From Chromatium weissei (GTDB lineage Bacteria > Pseudomonadota > Gammaproteobacteria > Chromatiales > Chromatiaceae), in the NCBI RefSeq assembly GCF_016583765.1, contig NZ_NRRR01000009.1, positions 31,060-95,059 on the forward strand: a stretch of DNA of 64,000 bases. Direction: 5' to 3'. The translations under genes and the position numbers were made by a program. This document shows, piece after piece, positions 18,334 through 31,266 of the stretch; position 1 is the first letter of the stretch, and each line of letters begins with the position of its first letter. The notes below the pieces were generated by a model, which saw only the letters and a program-made list of their open reading frames with translations, was not told the origin of the DNA and searched no databases.

Positions 18334-21333
18334 TTACGCCGGAAGCGCCAATTGAATTCCACCGGGTGGTGAGCGAAATGATCCGCCAATTTGTGCTGTC
18401 ACTTCGCCATTGGTTAGGCGTTGAAATTGAAGATCAATTAGTCCATAAGCTGTTGGCAATGCGTTAATTGTTATTTCACCAGCATCAAGCCATGCCGATA
18501 AAATACCTGCGCCAATGACTAATGATTGATCGCTTTCGCGTTCATAAACAAAGAAATCACGAAAGACTAAGCAGTATTCGGCACTAATCCAAGCGTGTGG
18601 TAAATCGCCTTGATGACCGGGTGCGCGTGAATTGCGCCATGCAATTTCTGGCCATTGATTCCATTCCGGTGGACGACGTTCATTGAGAAAGAATTGTGCT
18701 AATTCATGTGCATCATCGCGTCGACCTAAACGCACCAATGCGCCAATAATACGAATTTCATACGGAGTGTAATTCGTCCATGCAACGGGTTGTTCACCGT
18801 GCATGGCGCGAAAACGTTCCATAAATAAATCAAAGCTGCGATTTAATACGGCAGCAGGTAATTGATGTAAATCATCAATCAATGTAAGCGCATTGGCGGT
18901 GGCGGTTGGATCGGGATCAGCCCATTCCACCGAGCCGGGCAGAAAATCAATACCGCGCTCGGTCATGGTGTGTAATAGTGAAGCGTGTAATGTGCGATTA
19001 AAATCGTCACGCAATGCAATGAAATGCGCTGCTTCTGCTTTATTCATAACCTGTGCGAGCAGTACGGCATCTTTTAATCCGCGCAGTGCCCAGAAATCAT
19101 CCCAATATGAATGCACCGGATGTGCTAAATAACCTTCGTGACTGACGGATTCCGGTAATAATCCAAAACAGGCGCGATGTTCATTCGTTTGATAATGCGC
19201 AGTGAGACGCTCGGCACGCAGATATTCTAAATAAGATACGGCGCGTTGTACTGCCGGCCACAATTCTTCAATGAATTGGAAATCGCCGGTGAAGCGGTAA
19301 TACTCGGCAATCACAAAAATCAATTGACCGTGACTGTCATGTTCAGGCAACCAATCTGCACCTTCATTATCAACGCAGCAGGGTACATTGCCATTTGGTG
19401 ATTGAAATGGGGCGTACCATTGAATAAAGGCTTTGGCATCTTCGGTGCGACCAAAGCGTAATAATGCGGCGACCATACCTGCGCCGTCACGAATCCATGA
19501 ACGGGTATAGCGACGAGCGCCGGGCTGTAATGCAGCGCCATTGCGCGTAATCAGAATATGCGCTAATGAACCCAGTGCGCTGTGTAAATAATTCTGTGCA
19601 ATTAACGGCAAATGAAACTGCACTTCATCCAGCGCCAGCGCCCATTCTTTTTGCGCGACATCGAGCGTATTAAACGCGAATTGACAACTGTCAACAGTCA
19701 ATTGATAACTGTCGTGACTCGGTGCATTGACGATCATTTCACGGCATTCATTCGCTGCTAATGTCATTTCAAAAATCAATGCGCCGGAGGCATAACCAAA
19801 TGAATCGGTGACGGCGTGGGCGGCGGGCAATGCGCCCGCTGCGAGCGCCTCGGTGATCGCGCCTTCGTCAAACGCCGCTGCACCAAATGCGCTCGGTGGC
19901 GTGATCGGCACGAGCGCCAGCGCGTCATTTACCCAAATTGCGCCGTTGCGATACGCCAGCGTGTGAATCGGACTGACACCGCCGATGTCGCGCCAATGCT
20001 GCCACGGCGGTGACACTTGAAATGGGCGCACGAGCACGCCCAGTCGCACGTTGATTGGCGTATCGCTTTGATTTTCCAGTTGATAACTCAGTTGAAAGCA
20101 GGTGGCATCGAACACATTGTTGGCACTGGCGGTCACGGTTAATTGCAACTTTTTCGTGCCGGTCGCATCGCGCCAGCGCCACACTGCTTGTGGCAAGGGC
20201 AAGGGTTGCCGGACAAGTTGTTGTTCAATCGCGCAATTCGCCCAAGTGATCAGCGTGGTTTCGCCGACGATCAGCACCGGCTCCACCGCAAATCCGGCGC
20301 GGCGAATTTCGATCATGCCTTCTTCATTAAATAACGCAGGCACCTTGCCATTCAGCACGTCAACCGGTGTCCAATAACTCTGCTCTCGATACAGCCAGCG
20401 CGGATAGTGACCACGCGGCGCGGCAGCCGCCAATTGGTGAAAGAAGTCGTTGATGGAACGGGCGAAACCTTCGGGTTGCAGCTCAATTGCGATCACGCTG
20501 GAAATGGGCGTTTTAATGTCTTTCGGTGAAATTGGCGCATCAACCACCAGCCGCAGCCAGCGCGAACAGCCGTCAGGCAAATACACCGCATTCCACAGAC
20601 CAGCAGCGCGAGGTGCGACATACAAACTGCGCCAATTGCTGCCGTCATCGCTGGCGTAAATGGCGAATTGCCGCGCTGTCGGTTCCGCCCAACGCACAAT
20701 CAAGCCGCCGTAATCACGTTCTTCTTGAAAATCAAGGTTCAAATAAGCTGGTAATTGCGCGGCGCGCCAGCTGGTCGCGGCATCGCCGTCCATCGCGCAA
20801 GTTGCTGCGTGACCCAGTTGCGCACTGCTCGCGCTGATTAACGGAGCGGTGCACGGAGTGCGGTCTTCCAACCGCAAATTGGCAATCGTTAATTCGCCGC
20901 TGCCACCGGGTCCCGCCGCAATCACGATTTCAATCGCGCCGATGTCGTGCGCTACGCCACCGCCCGCGGGCCCCCAGCCGAAGACGAGTGCTTTGCTGGG
21001 AATGCGTAAAGTGCGCCAATCCGTTGTGAAATCAAAGGCTTCATCTCGATAGCGCCACACATTTGCGCCACTGGAATCAACCAATTTGAATTCAAAGGCA
21101 TTGGCTGGCGCGGCAGCGCGAATATCGAGCAACAGCGCGTAACTGTCCGGCAAGGTCAATGCCAGTTCGCGGCGAGCAACCACAAATCCACCGCCACCGG
21201 CAAAATCAAACGCCAGTTGCATTGCCGACTGCGCTGGTGCGGCAATTGGCGTGAGTGTTAAGCGCGCTTGCCCAGAAGTAATCGGTGACCACACGGAAAG
21301 ATCATCAAAATTATCAAGTGTTTGCGTGTGCAT
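18334..21333 (-). CDS. Large multidomain glycosidase-like protein with F5/8C-type domain
   Basis: 999 residues, no signal peptide seen. Roughly 1-155 is a beta-sandwich region (FDDLSVWSP onward) like carbohydrate-binding/CIA30-type modules. Roughly 165-290 resembles an F5/8 type C (discoidin) domain, with AMDGDAATSWRAAQ and NLDFQEERDYGGLIVRW. From about 590 on it looks like an alpha/alpha six-hairpin glycosidase fold: RRYTRSWIRDGAGMVAALL, NEGADWLPEHDSHGQL, HSYWDDFWALRG and WNQWPEIAWRN. WIRDGA and YWDDFW resemble substrate-site motifs of GH15/GH63-like and amylo-1,6-glucosidase enzymes, but I cannot name the family or substrate. A short in-frame piece of the dispersed heptamer repeat (19681-19713) encodes QLTVDSCQ. 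ATG 21333 has AGGT upstream. Confidence 0.65.
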   Translation of the reverse strand: MHTQTLDNFDDLSVWSPITSGQARLTLTPIAAPAQSAMQLAFDFAGGGGFVVARRELALTLPDSYALLLDIRAAAPANAFEFKLVDSSGANVWRYRDEAFDFTTDWRTLRIPSKALVFGWGPAGGGVAHDIGAIEIVIAAGPGGSGELTIANLRLEDRTPCTAPLISASSAQLGHAATCAMDGDAATSWRAAQLPAYLNLDFQEERDYGGLIVRWAEPTARQFAIYASDDGSNWRSLYVAPRAAGLWNAVYLPDGCSRWLRLVVDAPISPKDIKTPISSVIAIELQPEGFARSINDFFHQLAAAAPRGHYPRWLYREQSYWTPVDVLNGKVPALFNEEGMIEIRRAGFAVEPVLIVGETTLITWANCAIEQQLVRQPLPLPQAVWRWRDATGTKKLQLTVTASANNVFDATCFQLSYQLENQSDTPINVRLGVLVRPFQVSPPWQHWRDIGGVSPIHTLAYRNGAIWVNDALALVPITPPSAFGAAAFDEGAITEALAAGALPAAHAVTDSFGYASGALIFEMTLAANECREMIVNAPSHDSYQLTVDSCQFAFNTLDVAQKEWALALDEVQFHLPLIAQNYLHSALGSLAHILITRNGAALQPGARRYTRSWIRDGAGMVAALLRFGRTEDAKAFIQWYAPFQSPNGNVPCCVDNEGADWLPEHDSHGQLIFVIAEYYRFTGDFQFIEELWPAVQRAVSYLEYLRAERLTAHYQTNEHRACFGLLPESVSHEGYLAHPVHSYWDDFWALRGLKDAVLLAQVMNKAEAAHFIALRDDFNRTLHASLLHTMTERGIDFLPGSVEWADPDPTATANALTLIDDLHQLPAAVLNRSFDLFMERFRAMHGEQPVAWTNYTPYEIRIIGALVRLGRRDDAHELAQFFLNERRPPEWNQWPEIAWRNSRAPGHQGDLPHAWISAEYCLVFRDFFVYERESDQSLVIGAGILSAWLDAGEITINALPTAYGLIDLQFQRLTNGEVTAQIGGSFRSPPGGIQLALPA
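19681..19713 (-). repeat. Heptamer-family repeat inside coding sequence
   Basis: TTGACAACTGTCAACAGTCA followed by ATTGATAACTGTC is built from CTGTCAA/TTGACAG/TTGATAA units related to the intergenic heptamer repeats. It is translated in frame (minus strand) as YQLTVDSCQ within the glycosidase-like protein. Confidence 0.65.
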
Positions 21334-21485
21334 GGCGCGACCTGTGGCGAAGTGATTGATGATTGCGAAACGGAAAGCATAACGCTTGAAATATCGAAAC
21401 GTGACAAAAGCACGGAATCGTCACATTCGGCCTTAAAATCATCGTATTCCACAATTCAGCATTTGCACCCGTTTTCAGAAACGCG

Positions 21486-22919
21486 ATGAATCATTCCAAG
21501 CAACCACCGCAGTTACTTACTTGGCGTCAACTCGTACGCCGAATTTTGCCTTTTTCCGATGTGGCAACACCGGATTTGCCACTGGGTCGCTTATTGCGGC
21601 TGTCGCTGTTTCAAGTCTCGGTCGGCATGGCAATGGTTTTGCTGACCGGCACGCTCAACCGCGTCATGGTGGTTGAACTTCACGTTCCAACTTGGCTGGT
21701 GGCGACAATGGTGGCGTTGCCGCTGGTGTTTGCGCCATTACGGGCGCTGATCGGTTATCGCTCCGATTATCACCGCTCGGCATTTGGCTTACGGCGCGTT
21801 CCCTACATTTGGTTCGGCAGCCTGCTGCAATTCGGCGGTTTCTCCATCATGCCGTTTGCGCTGCTGCTGTTATCGGACACTGCCAACGATATGAATTTTC
21901 TGGGAAAAATTGGTGCAGCAGTGGCGTTTTTATTGGTGGGAGCGGGTTTGCACACCACACAAACAGCGGGGCTGGCGCTGGCAACCGATCTCGCACCGAT
22001 GGAAAAACGTCCGCGAGTGGTGGCGCTGCTGTACGTCACACTACTGGTCGGAATGCTGCTGAGTTCGCTGCTGTTCGGCAAATTACTGACGCATTTCACG
22101 CCGCAATTGTTAATTCAACTCATTCAGAGTGCGGCGGCGGCAACCCTATTTTTGAACGTCATCGCATTGTGGCGACAAGAAGCCATTGATCGCACTCGCG
22201 CTGCTGCTCCGCCACCACGTCCGCCGTTTATCGAAACTTGGCGCGACTTTTCACAGGGCGGACGCGCCAGCCGTTTACTCGTCGCAGTCGGTTTAGGCAC
22301 GGCCGGATTCACGATGCAAGACATTCTGCTTGAACCTTACGGCGGACAGGTGCTCGGCATGACCGTGTCACAAACCACCGCCCTGACCGCGTTACTTTCC
22401 GGTGGAACGCTAGTGGCATTTGCATTGGCAGCACGCCTGCTCGGTCGTGGCGGCAACACCTATCGCCTGTCGGCCAGCGGCGCATTCATTGGCTTATTCG
22501 CCTTTGCCGCCGTCATTCTCGCCGCTTCACTGGAATCAACCGCACTGTTTCGCATCGGCACAACATTAATTGGATTCGGTGCGGGTTTATTCGCCATTGG
22601 CACCTTGACTGCCGCAATGGATTTAGCAGAAGGCGGACACAGCGGATTGGCGCTCGGCGCATGGGGCGCAGTTCAAGCAACAGCAAATGGTATAGCGATG
22701 GCATTTGGTGGCGGAATGCGCGATCTCATTACGAATATGGCGAGCACTGAATCATCGGGAATGAACATCGGCAACATCGTGATTGGCTACGAATTCGTTT
22801 ATGCCATTGAAATCGTCTTATTATTAGCAACTTTAATGGTGATGCTGCCATTGATTATACGAAAAATGGATAAAACACCTCGCAATTCATCAGCGATTGG
22901 TCTTGATCAAATGCCTTAA
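21486..22919 (+). CDS. PucC/BCD-family MFS transporter
   Basis: 477 residues with about twelve membrane segments. The pattern is that of the bacteriochlorophyll delivery (BCD) family: LLRLSLFQVSVGMAMVLLTG, RALIGYRSD, GLRRVPYIWFGSLLQFGG and near the C-terminus ALGAWGAVQATANGIAMAFG-GG-MRDL. Members such as PucC and LhaA are needed for assembly of light-harvesting complexes in purple bacteria. No pigment, puf or puc gene lies in the window, so a phototrophic role is inferred from the family only. It is divergent from the glycosidase-like gene and converges on murU across a strong hairpin. Confidence 0.82.
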   Translation: MNHSKQPPQLLTWRQLVRRILPFSDVATPDLPLGRLLRLSLFQVSVGMAMVLLTGTLNRVMVVELHVPTWLVATMVALPLVFAPLRALIGYRSDYHRSAFGLRRVPYIWFGSLLQFGGFSIMPFALLLLSDTANDMNFLGKIGAAVAFLLVGAGLHTTQTAGLALATDLAPMEKRPRVVALLYVTLLVGMLLSSLLFGKLLTHFTPQLLIQLIQSAAAATLFLNVIALWRQEAIDRTRAAAPPPRPPFIETWRDFSQGGRASRLLVAVGLGTAGFTMQDILLEPYGGQVLGMTVSQTTALTALLSGGTLVAFALAARLLGRGGNTYRLSASGAFIGLFAFAAVILAASLESTALFRIGTTLIGFGAGLFAIGTLTAAMDLAEGGHSGLALGAWGAVQATANGIAMAFGGGMRDLITNMASTESSGMNIGNIVIGYEFVYAIEIVLLLATLMVMLPLIIRKMDKTPRNSSAIGLDQMP

Positions 22920-22924
22920 TTAAA

Positions 22925-22962
22925 TAATGCGTGTTTTTGTACTTCAACAAAAACGCGCATTA
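22925..22962. terminator. Bidirectional hairpin between PucC-like gene and murU
   Basis: 22925-22940 pairs with 22947-22962 in a 16-base stem with one G-T pair and a 6-base loop (ACTTCA). It lies between two convergent stops. The stem carries five T/A pairs and is followed by an AT-rich tail. Confidence 0.7.
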
Positions 22963-22975
22963 AATGACTTAACTT

Positions 22976-26148
<3,173 letters not shown>

Positions 26149-26193
26149 TTTTGTACTCCGATTCATTCGTTTTTAATTGATTCTTTTAATAAA

Positions 26194-26226
26194 GAACCTC
26201 TCCATTTTTGTAAAAGAGAGAGGTTC
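26194..26226 (-). terminator. Terminator-like hairpin between ilvD and lon
   Basis: GAACCTCTC (26194-26202) and GAGAGGTTC (26218-26226) form a perfect 9-base stem. Read on the minus strand it is followed by TTTATT, consistent with a terminator after ilvD; it then lies only about 45 bases before the lon start. Confidence 0.6.
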
Positions 26227-26234
26227 AAATGAAT

Positions 26235-28085
26235 TTACTTCAATTGCGCGATATTGCGTACTGCGCCATGCGCGGCGCTGGTGGTCATTGCCGCATATGC
26301 ACGCAGTGCTGTTGATATTTCGCGTTGTCGTGTCAGCGGTTGCCACGCATTCGCATTTCGCGCCAGCATGGCATTTCGTCGTGCAGTTAATGTATCGTCA
26401 TTCAGCAATACTTCAATACGCCGCGCCGGAATATCAATTGCAATTTGATCGCCGTTTTCAATTAAACCAATCACGCCACCTTCTGCGGCTTCTGGTGAGA
26501 CGTGACCAATTGATAATCCCGAAGTGCCACCGGAAAAGCGTCCATCAGTAATCAATGCGCAGACTTTACCCAATCCTTTCGATTTCAAATAGCTGGTCGG
26601 ATAGAGCATTTCCTGCATTCCAGGTCCACCTTTTGGCCCTTCGTATCGAATGACGACGACATCACCGGATTGAATTTGATCAGTCAAAATCGCTGTCACT
26701 GCGTCATCTTGGCTTTCAAAGACTCGCGCTGGCCCAGTAAAGGTCAGATTGGCGGCATCCACGCCGGCGGTTTTGACGATGCAGCCGTCCACCGCCAAAT
26801 TGCCGAAGAGCACCGCCAGTCCGCCGTCACGGCTGTAGGCGTGTTCGAAATCACGAATGCAGCCGCTGGCGCGATTCGTATCCAACGTTGACCAGCGCGC
26901 ATTTTGACTAAACGCAACCTGCGTCGGCACTCCGCCCGGCGCGGCGAGATACCGTTGTTGTGCGGCGAAAGTCGCTGTTTTTCCTCCAATATCCCACTGC
27001 GCGAGCGCCGCGCCCAGCGTCGCTGAATGCACGGTTTGACAGTCACGGTGCAGCAATCCGGCGCGATCCAATTCGCCCAAAATGCCGATCACGCCGCCGG
27101 CGCGATGCACGTCTTCCATGTGATATTGCTGCGTTGCGGGCGCGACTTTGCACAAATTCGGCACTTGGCGACTGAGGCGATCAATATCCGCCATCGTGAA
27201 ATTGACGCCGGCCTCGTGCGCGGCGGCCAATAAATGCAGCACCGTATTCGTCGATCCGCCCATTGCAATATCCAAACGCATTGCGTTTTCAAATGCCGCA
27301 AACGTCGCAATGGAACGCGGTAAAACGCTGGTGTCATTCTGTTCGTAATAACGCTGCGTTAATTCAACAATTAAACGTCCGGCTTCTAAAAACAGCGCCT
27401 CACGGTCGGCATGAGTGGCTAATAACGAGCCATTGCCGGGTAAACCAAAACCGAGTGCTTCAATTAAACAATTCATCGAATTGGCGGTAAACATGCCGGA
27501 GCATGAACCGCAAGTTGGGCAAGCGGAGCGTTCTAATTGCGCAACATCCGCATCGCTTTCATTCGGATTGGCAGCAGCAATCATCGCGTCAATTAAATCC
27601 AATGCGTGTTCGCCATCGCCGCGCAATACCTTTCCCGCTTCCATTGGGCCACCGGAAATGAATACGGTGGGAATGTTCAAACGCAATGCTGCCATTAACA
27701 TGCCGGGGGTGATTTTATCGCAATTGGATAAACACACCAGCGCATCCGCGCAATGCGCATTTGCCATGTATTCTACCGAATCCGCAATTAAATCACGGGA
27801 TGGCAATGAATACAGCATTCCACCATGTCCCATGGCAATGCCGTCATCAATGGCAATGGTATTAAATTCTTTAGCGACACCACCAGCAGCTTCAATTTCC
27901 CGTGCAATTAATTGACCCAAATCTTTCAAATGAACGTGACCGGGTACGAATTGCGTAAATGAATTGACGACGGCAATAATCGGTTTATTAAAATCGGCAT
28001 CAGTCATACCGGTTGCGCGCCATAAAGCGCGTGCGCCAGCCATATTGCGGCCATGCGTGGTCGTGCGTGAACGATAATGCGGCAT
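26235..28085 (-). CDS. ilvD: Dihydroxy-acid dehydratase
   Basis: Dehydrates 2,3-dihydroxy acids to 2-oxo acids in the valine, leucine and isoleucine pathway, using an Fe-S cluster. Cluster and substrate signatures are visible: [13 protein letters not shown] (119-131), [20 protein letters not shown] and [24 protein letters not shown]. The length of 616 residues equals that of the E. coli enzyme. ATG 28085, followed by [18 protein letters not shown], is the usual N-terminus. Divergent from the Nudix gene. No other ilv gene is in the window. Confidence 0.96.
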   Translation of the reverse strand: MPHYRSRTTTHGRNMAGARALWRATGMTDADFNKPIIAVVNSFTQFVPGHVHLKDLGQLIAREIEAAGGVAKEFNTIAIDDGIAMGHGGMLYSLPSRDLIADSVEYMANAHCADALVCLSNCDKITPGMLMAALRLNIPTVFISGGPMEAGKVLRGDGEHALDLIDAMIAAANPNESDADVAQLERSACPTCGSCSGMFTANSMNCLIEALGFGLPGNGSLLATHADREALFLEAGRLIVELTQRYYEQNDTSVLPRSIATFAAFENAMRLDIAMGGSTNTVLHLLAAAHEAGVNFTMADIDRLSRQVPNLCKVAPATQQYHMEDVHRAGGVIGILGELDRAGLLHRDCQTVHSATLGAALAQWDIGGKTATFAAQQRYLAAPGGVPTQVAFSQNARWSTLDTNRASGCIRDFEHAYSRDGGLAVLFGNLAVDGCIVKTAGVDAANLTFTGPARVFESQDDAVTAILTDQIQSGDVVVIRYEGPKGGPGMQEMLYPTSYLKSKGLGKVCALITDGRFSGGTSGLSIGHVSPEAAEGGVIGLIENGDQIAIDIPARRIEVLLNDDTLTARRNAMLARNANAWQPLTRQREISTALRAYAAMTTSAAHGAVRNIAQLK

Positions 28086-28187
28086 ATCAGTGATTCCAAA
28101 GTTGAAGGCAGCGATAAGAATACGAGAAACACTGCGTCGATAAAAACGCTTAAAGTTGTTATTTGAAACTGAGCATGGGGTGTCACG

Positions 28188-29045
28188 ATGGGTTTTCTTG
28201 GAAAGATACGCGCTTGCAACACTTGGAATCCGTTAGATTTTCTGCCGTTTATTTTGAATGGAGAGCGTATCGGTAATTTGCATCGCGGTGCGGCCGCGCA
28301 ATTGCAGCGTTGGCCACAGCATTTTGCAGTGACGACACACGCGGTGCATTGGATCAATGCGCCAATCAATGCCGCCGAACGCACGGCAATCTTGGCAAAG
28401 GTCGTCGAGCAGTTGGTGGCGGATGAGCTAATTAGCCACTGTCACGGCGAGTGGTATTCGGTGACAGCAAGCACTCGGGCGCAATCACGCTGCTTGATTG
28501 ATCGCGCCGCCGCGCCGTTTTTCGGAATGCGCGCCTTTGGGCAGCATCTCAACGGCTTTGTCCGCACACCATTTGGAATTGAAATGTGGATTGGTCAACG
28601 CTCGGCAACGCGCCGTCATTATCCGGGCTGTCTCGATCATCTTGTGGCTGGCGGATTACCAGCGGAATTGAGTTTGGCGGAAAACCTGCGTAAAGAATGC
28701 GCAGAAGAAGCCGGAATGCCAGCGGAGCTTGCAAATCAAGCGGTTGCAGTCGGAGCGGTGAGTTATTGCCAAGATTCAGCACGCGGTTTGAAACCCGATG
28801 TGATGTATTGTTATGACCTTGAATTGCCAGAAGATTTTGTACCGAGCTGCACCGATGGCGAAGTTGAAAGTTTTCGACGCATTCCGGTAATGGATGTATT
28901 AGAACTGGTGCGTGATAGCGATGCCTTCAAATTGAATTGTAATCTCGTGATCATTGATTTTTTAATTCGTCATGGCGTGATTACACCAGAAGAACCGGAT
29001 TATTTGCAATTGGTGCGCGAATTGCGCGGAAAATTGCCGGAATAA
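28188..29045 (+). CDS. Nudix hydrolase with N-terminal DUF4743 domain
   Basis: 285 residues. The N-terminal half ([22 protein letters not shown] and [21 protein letters not shown]) is the DUF4743 region found in Nudix proteins annotated as related to thiamine pyrophosphokinase. The Nudix box runs [23 protein letters not shown] (about 161-183), with the REUXEE-type core RKECAEEAG intact. Likely hydrolyses a nucleoside-diphosphate-linked or thiamine-diphosphate-like compound; the substrate is unknown. Divergent from ilvD. A methyltransferase gene follows after 58 bases containing a small hairpin. Confidence 0.8.
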   Translation: MGFLGKIRACNTWNPLDFLPFILNGERIGNLHRGAAAQLQRWPQHFAVTTHAVHWINAPINAAERTAILAKVVEQLVADELISHCHGEWYSVTASTRAQSRCLIDRAAAPFFGMRAFGQHLNGFVRTPFGIEMWIGQRSATRRHYPGCLDHLVAGGLPAELSLAENLRKECAEEAGMPAELANQAVAVGAVSYCQDSARGLKPDVMYCYDLELPEDFVPSCTDGEVESFRRIPVMDVLELVRDSDAFKLNCNLVIIDFLIRHGVITPEEPDYLQLVRELRGKLPE

Positions 29046-29057
29046 ATTATCAGCAAC

Positions 29058-29079
29058 GGATTGCTAATCGCAGCAATCC
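29058..29079 (+). terminator. Hairpin after the Nudix gene
   Basis: GGATTGCT (29058-29065) and AGCAATCC (29072-29079) form a perfect 8-base stem with a 6-base loop, 12 bases after the Nudix stop. The tail is AATTG with no long T-run, so termination is only possible. Confidence 0.4.
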
Positions 29080-29103
29080 AATTGTCAACACAAGGCAAAT
29101 TAC

Positions 29104-30651
29104 ATGAACAATAACGAATTGTATTACGGCGATAATCTGGACGTGCTGCGCAATAAAATTGAAAAAGACAGCATTGATCTGTGTTATATCGATCCGCCGT
29201 TTAATTCCAAGCGCAACTATTTTCAGATTTATACCAATGTCGGTAAAGAAGATCAGGCGCAGGCGCAAGCCTTTATTGATACCTGGACTTGGAATGCGTT
29301 AGCTGATCGCGCTTTAATAGAAATCATCGGCAATGAAGGCGGACGTTATACGCGCCAGACGGTTGAATTGCTCAAAGGATTCGATGCTGTATTAGGACAC
29401 AGCGGTTTATTATCCTATCTCGTCAATATGACGCAGCGCGTGAATGAGATTCAACGCGTATTAAAACCGACCGGCAGCTTTTATCTGCATTGCGATCCCA
29501 CTGCGTCGCATTATTTGAAATTGATTTTGGACAGCGTGTTTTGTGCGCGTGGCGGAGATTTTAGGAACGAAATTATTTGGCATTATGGTCAGCGCACTGC
29601 ATTTCACAAAAATCATTTTAGTCGTAAACATGATGTGATTATTTTTTATTCAAAATCAAACATCTCTACAACTTTTAACGAAGTTTCTGAACGATGGAAT
29701 AAGCAACAGTTTTTAGCTAACCGTCACGATGTCACGGTTGATGAAAACGGAGTCGAATACATTCTTGCAGATGGCGGCAAAACAGGTAAAAGATATAAGC
29801 GATTAGTCTCCGAAGTGATTGCTGCTGGAAAGCCATTAGATAGTGTGTGGAACATTCCTATATTAAATTCTTCTGCGAAAGAACGTCTCGGTTATCCGAC
29901 TCAAAAGCCAGAAGCCTTATTAGAGCGCATCATTCAAGCCAGCAGCAATGAAGGCGATGTCATTTTGGATGCGTATTGCGGTTGTGGAACAACGGTTGCA
30001 GTGGCGCAGCGATTAAAACGGCAGTGGATTGGAATTGATATTACTTATCAAAGTATTGCGGTTGTTCTCAAACGCTTAGAAGATCAATTTGGTGCTGACG
30101 TGCTGAATAGAATTACCTTAAATGGTATTCCACGAGACATGGAATCAGCAATTGCGCTGGCAAATAAAAAAGATGATCGCGTACGCAAAGAATTTGAGAA
30201 GTGGGCGGTATTAACCTACAGCAAAAATCACGCGATCATCAATGAAAAAAAGGGCAAGGATCGCGGCATTGACGGCATCGTTTACATTGCGACCGGTGCG
30301 AATAGCAGCGCGCCCGTTGTTTTTCAAGTTAAATCCGGCAAGGTGAATCGCGGTGATATTGCCAAATTGAATAGTGATCGTATTCGTGAAAAAGCCGTCA
30401 TGGGCATTTTCATTACGCTGCAACCACCAACGACTGATATGAAAAAAGAAGCATTGGACACTGGTTTTTATCATTACGAATCACATGATCGGAATGATCC
30501 AGTGATTCGCATTGTCACCGTGCAGAATATGCTGGAAAAACGGGAACTGATTGATTTGCCGCTATTGCGCAGCGTATTAAAAACTGCGGCGAAATCGAAT
30601 ACCAAAGAGCAACTCGATATTTCGTTGAATGATGTTGCGGATGATGAATAA
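29104..30651 (+). CDS. Beta-class DNA methyltransferase fused to a PD-(D/E)xK nuclease-like domain (copy 1)
   Basis: 515 residues. The catalytic motif DPPF (30-33) comes first and the AdoMet motif DAYCGCGTT (289-297) last, with a variable region in between (about 156-259). This order defines beta-class N6-adenine or N4-cytosine methyltransferases. [16 protein letters not shown] (261-276) is the conserved lead-in to the AdoMet site. The C-terminal part (about 360-490) has a restriction-endonuclease-like core of the Mrr type: GIDGIVYI (Asp390), then FQVKSGK (Gln408, Lys410). The protein could therefore both methylate and cut, or the nuclease part may only bind DNA. ATG 29104 has AAGG at 8 bases. 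A paralogue lies inverted at 56040-57680, near-identical outside the middle. Confidence 0.85.
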   Translation: MNNNELYYGDNLDVLRNKIEKDSIDLCYIDPPFNSKRNYFQIYTNVGKEDQAQAQAFIDTWTWNALADRALIEIIGNEGGRYTRQTVELLKGFDAVLGHSGLLSYLVNMTQRVNEIQRVLKPTGSFYLHCDPTASHYLKLILDSVFCARGGDFRNEIIWHYGQRTAFHKNHFSRKHDVIIFYSKSNISTTFNEVSERWNKQQFLANRHDVTVDENGVEYILADGGKTGKRYKRLVSEVIAAGKPLDSVWNIPILNSSAKERLGYPTQKPEALLERIIQASSNEGDVILDAYCGCGTTVAVAQRLKRQWIGIDITYQSIAVVLKRLEDQFGADVLNRITLNGIPRDMESAIALANKKDDRVRKEFEKWAVLTYSKNHAIINEKKGKDRGIDGIVYIATGANSSAPVVFQVKSGKVNRGDIAKLNSDRIREKAVMGIFITLQPPTTDMKKEALDTGFYHYESHDRNDPVIRIVTVQNMLEKRELIDLPLLRSVLKTAAKSNTKEQLDISLNDVADDE

Positions 30652-30681
30652 ATCAATGTGGAAGTGACGCAATTGCAATGG

Positions 30682-30733
30682 TTTTAGTTGTCAGTGACAA
30701 TCACATTTATTACTGACAACTGACAACTAAAAA
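30682..30733. repeat. Palindromic heptamer-family element
   Basis: AGTTGTCAGT (30686-30695) and ACTGACAACT (30712-30721) form a 10-base inverted repeat, followed by an extra GACAACT unit and a run of A. It fills the gap between the convergent methyltransferase and rhodanese genes, where it may act as a bidirectional terminator. It shares its arms with the element at 40535-40591. Confidence 0.75.
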
Positions 30734-30745
30734 TTCAACAGTGAG

Positions 30746-31222
30746 TTATTCAGTCCAATTCGCTGGGCGCAATTGATCGGGGCGCAATTGCGGTGTGAAA
30801 TACACATCAGCATCATCCAAATCAACGGGATTTTCATTGCCGTCAACCAATTCTTGATCGTAATCTTTCCATCCCCGCAAGCCAGTTTTTAATGAGGCGA
30901 CATTCTGATAACCCAGCACGGTGAGCGAATGCGCTGCCAATACGCTGCGATAACCAGAACGACAAATCACAATCACTTCTCGCGCTCGCGCTCGCACCAA
31001 TTCCGGTAGCGTTTCTTCATAATCCCATTCACAGGCTGATTCTAAAATGCCGCGTGGTACATTTAATGATCCAGCAATGTGCATCGCAGCAAATTCATCG
31101 GGTTCGCGCACATCCAGCAATAGAATATCGGAATTGGCGGCGAGACGTTCTTCTAAATCCCAAGGCATGATTTCTTGAATATCCGCCAAGCAGCTTTTCA
31201 TCAGTTCCAGAAAGTTTTTCAT
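30746..31222 (-). CDS. Rhodanese-domain protein
   Basis: 158 residues from ATG 31222 (GGA upstream; another ATG at 31243 adds seven residues). A single rhodanese domain is seen: LLLDVREPDEFAAMHIAGSLNVPRG, then the active loop VICRSGYRS with the catalytic Cys, and ASLKTGLRGWKD near the end. The C-terminal tail of about 30 residues is acidic (ELVDGNENPVDLDDADVYF). Such proteins carry persulfide sulfur; the physiological acceptor is unknown. It lies 44 bases downstream of hypF on the same strand, so they may be co-transcribed. Confidence 0.85.
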   Translation of the reverse strand: MKNFLELMKSCLADIQEIMPWDLEERLAANSDILLLDVREPDEFAAMHIAGSLNVPRGILESACEWDYEETLPELVRARAREVIVICRSGYRSVLAAHSLTVLGYQNVASLKTGLRGWKDYDQELVDGNENPVDLDDADVYFTPQLRPDQLRPANWTE

Positions 31223-31266
31223 CGGTAATTCCGTTGTTTTCATTCAATCGTGGTAAATAAACAAGA

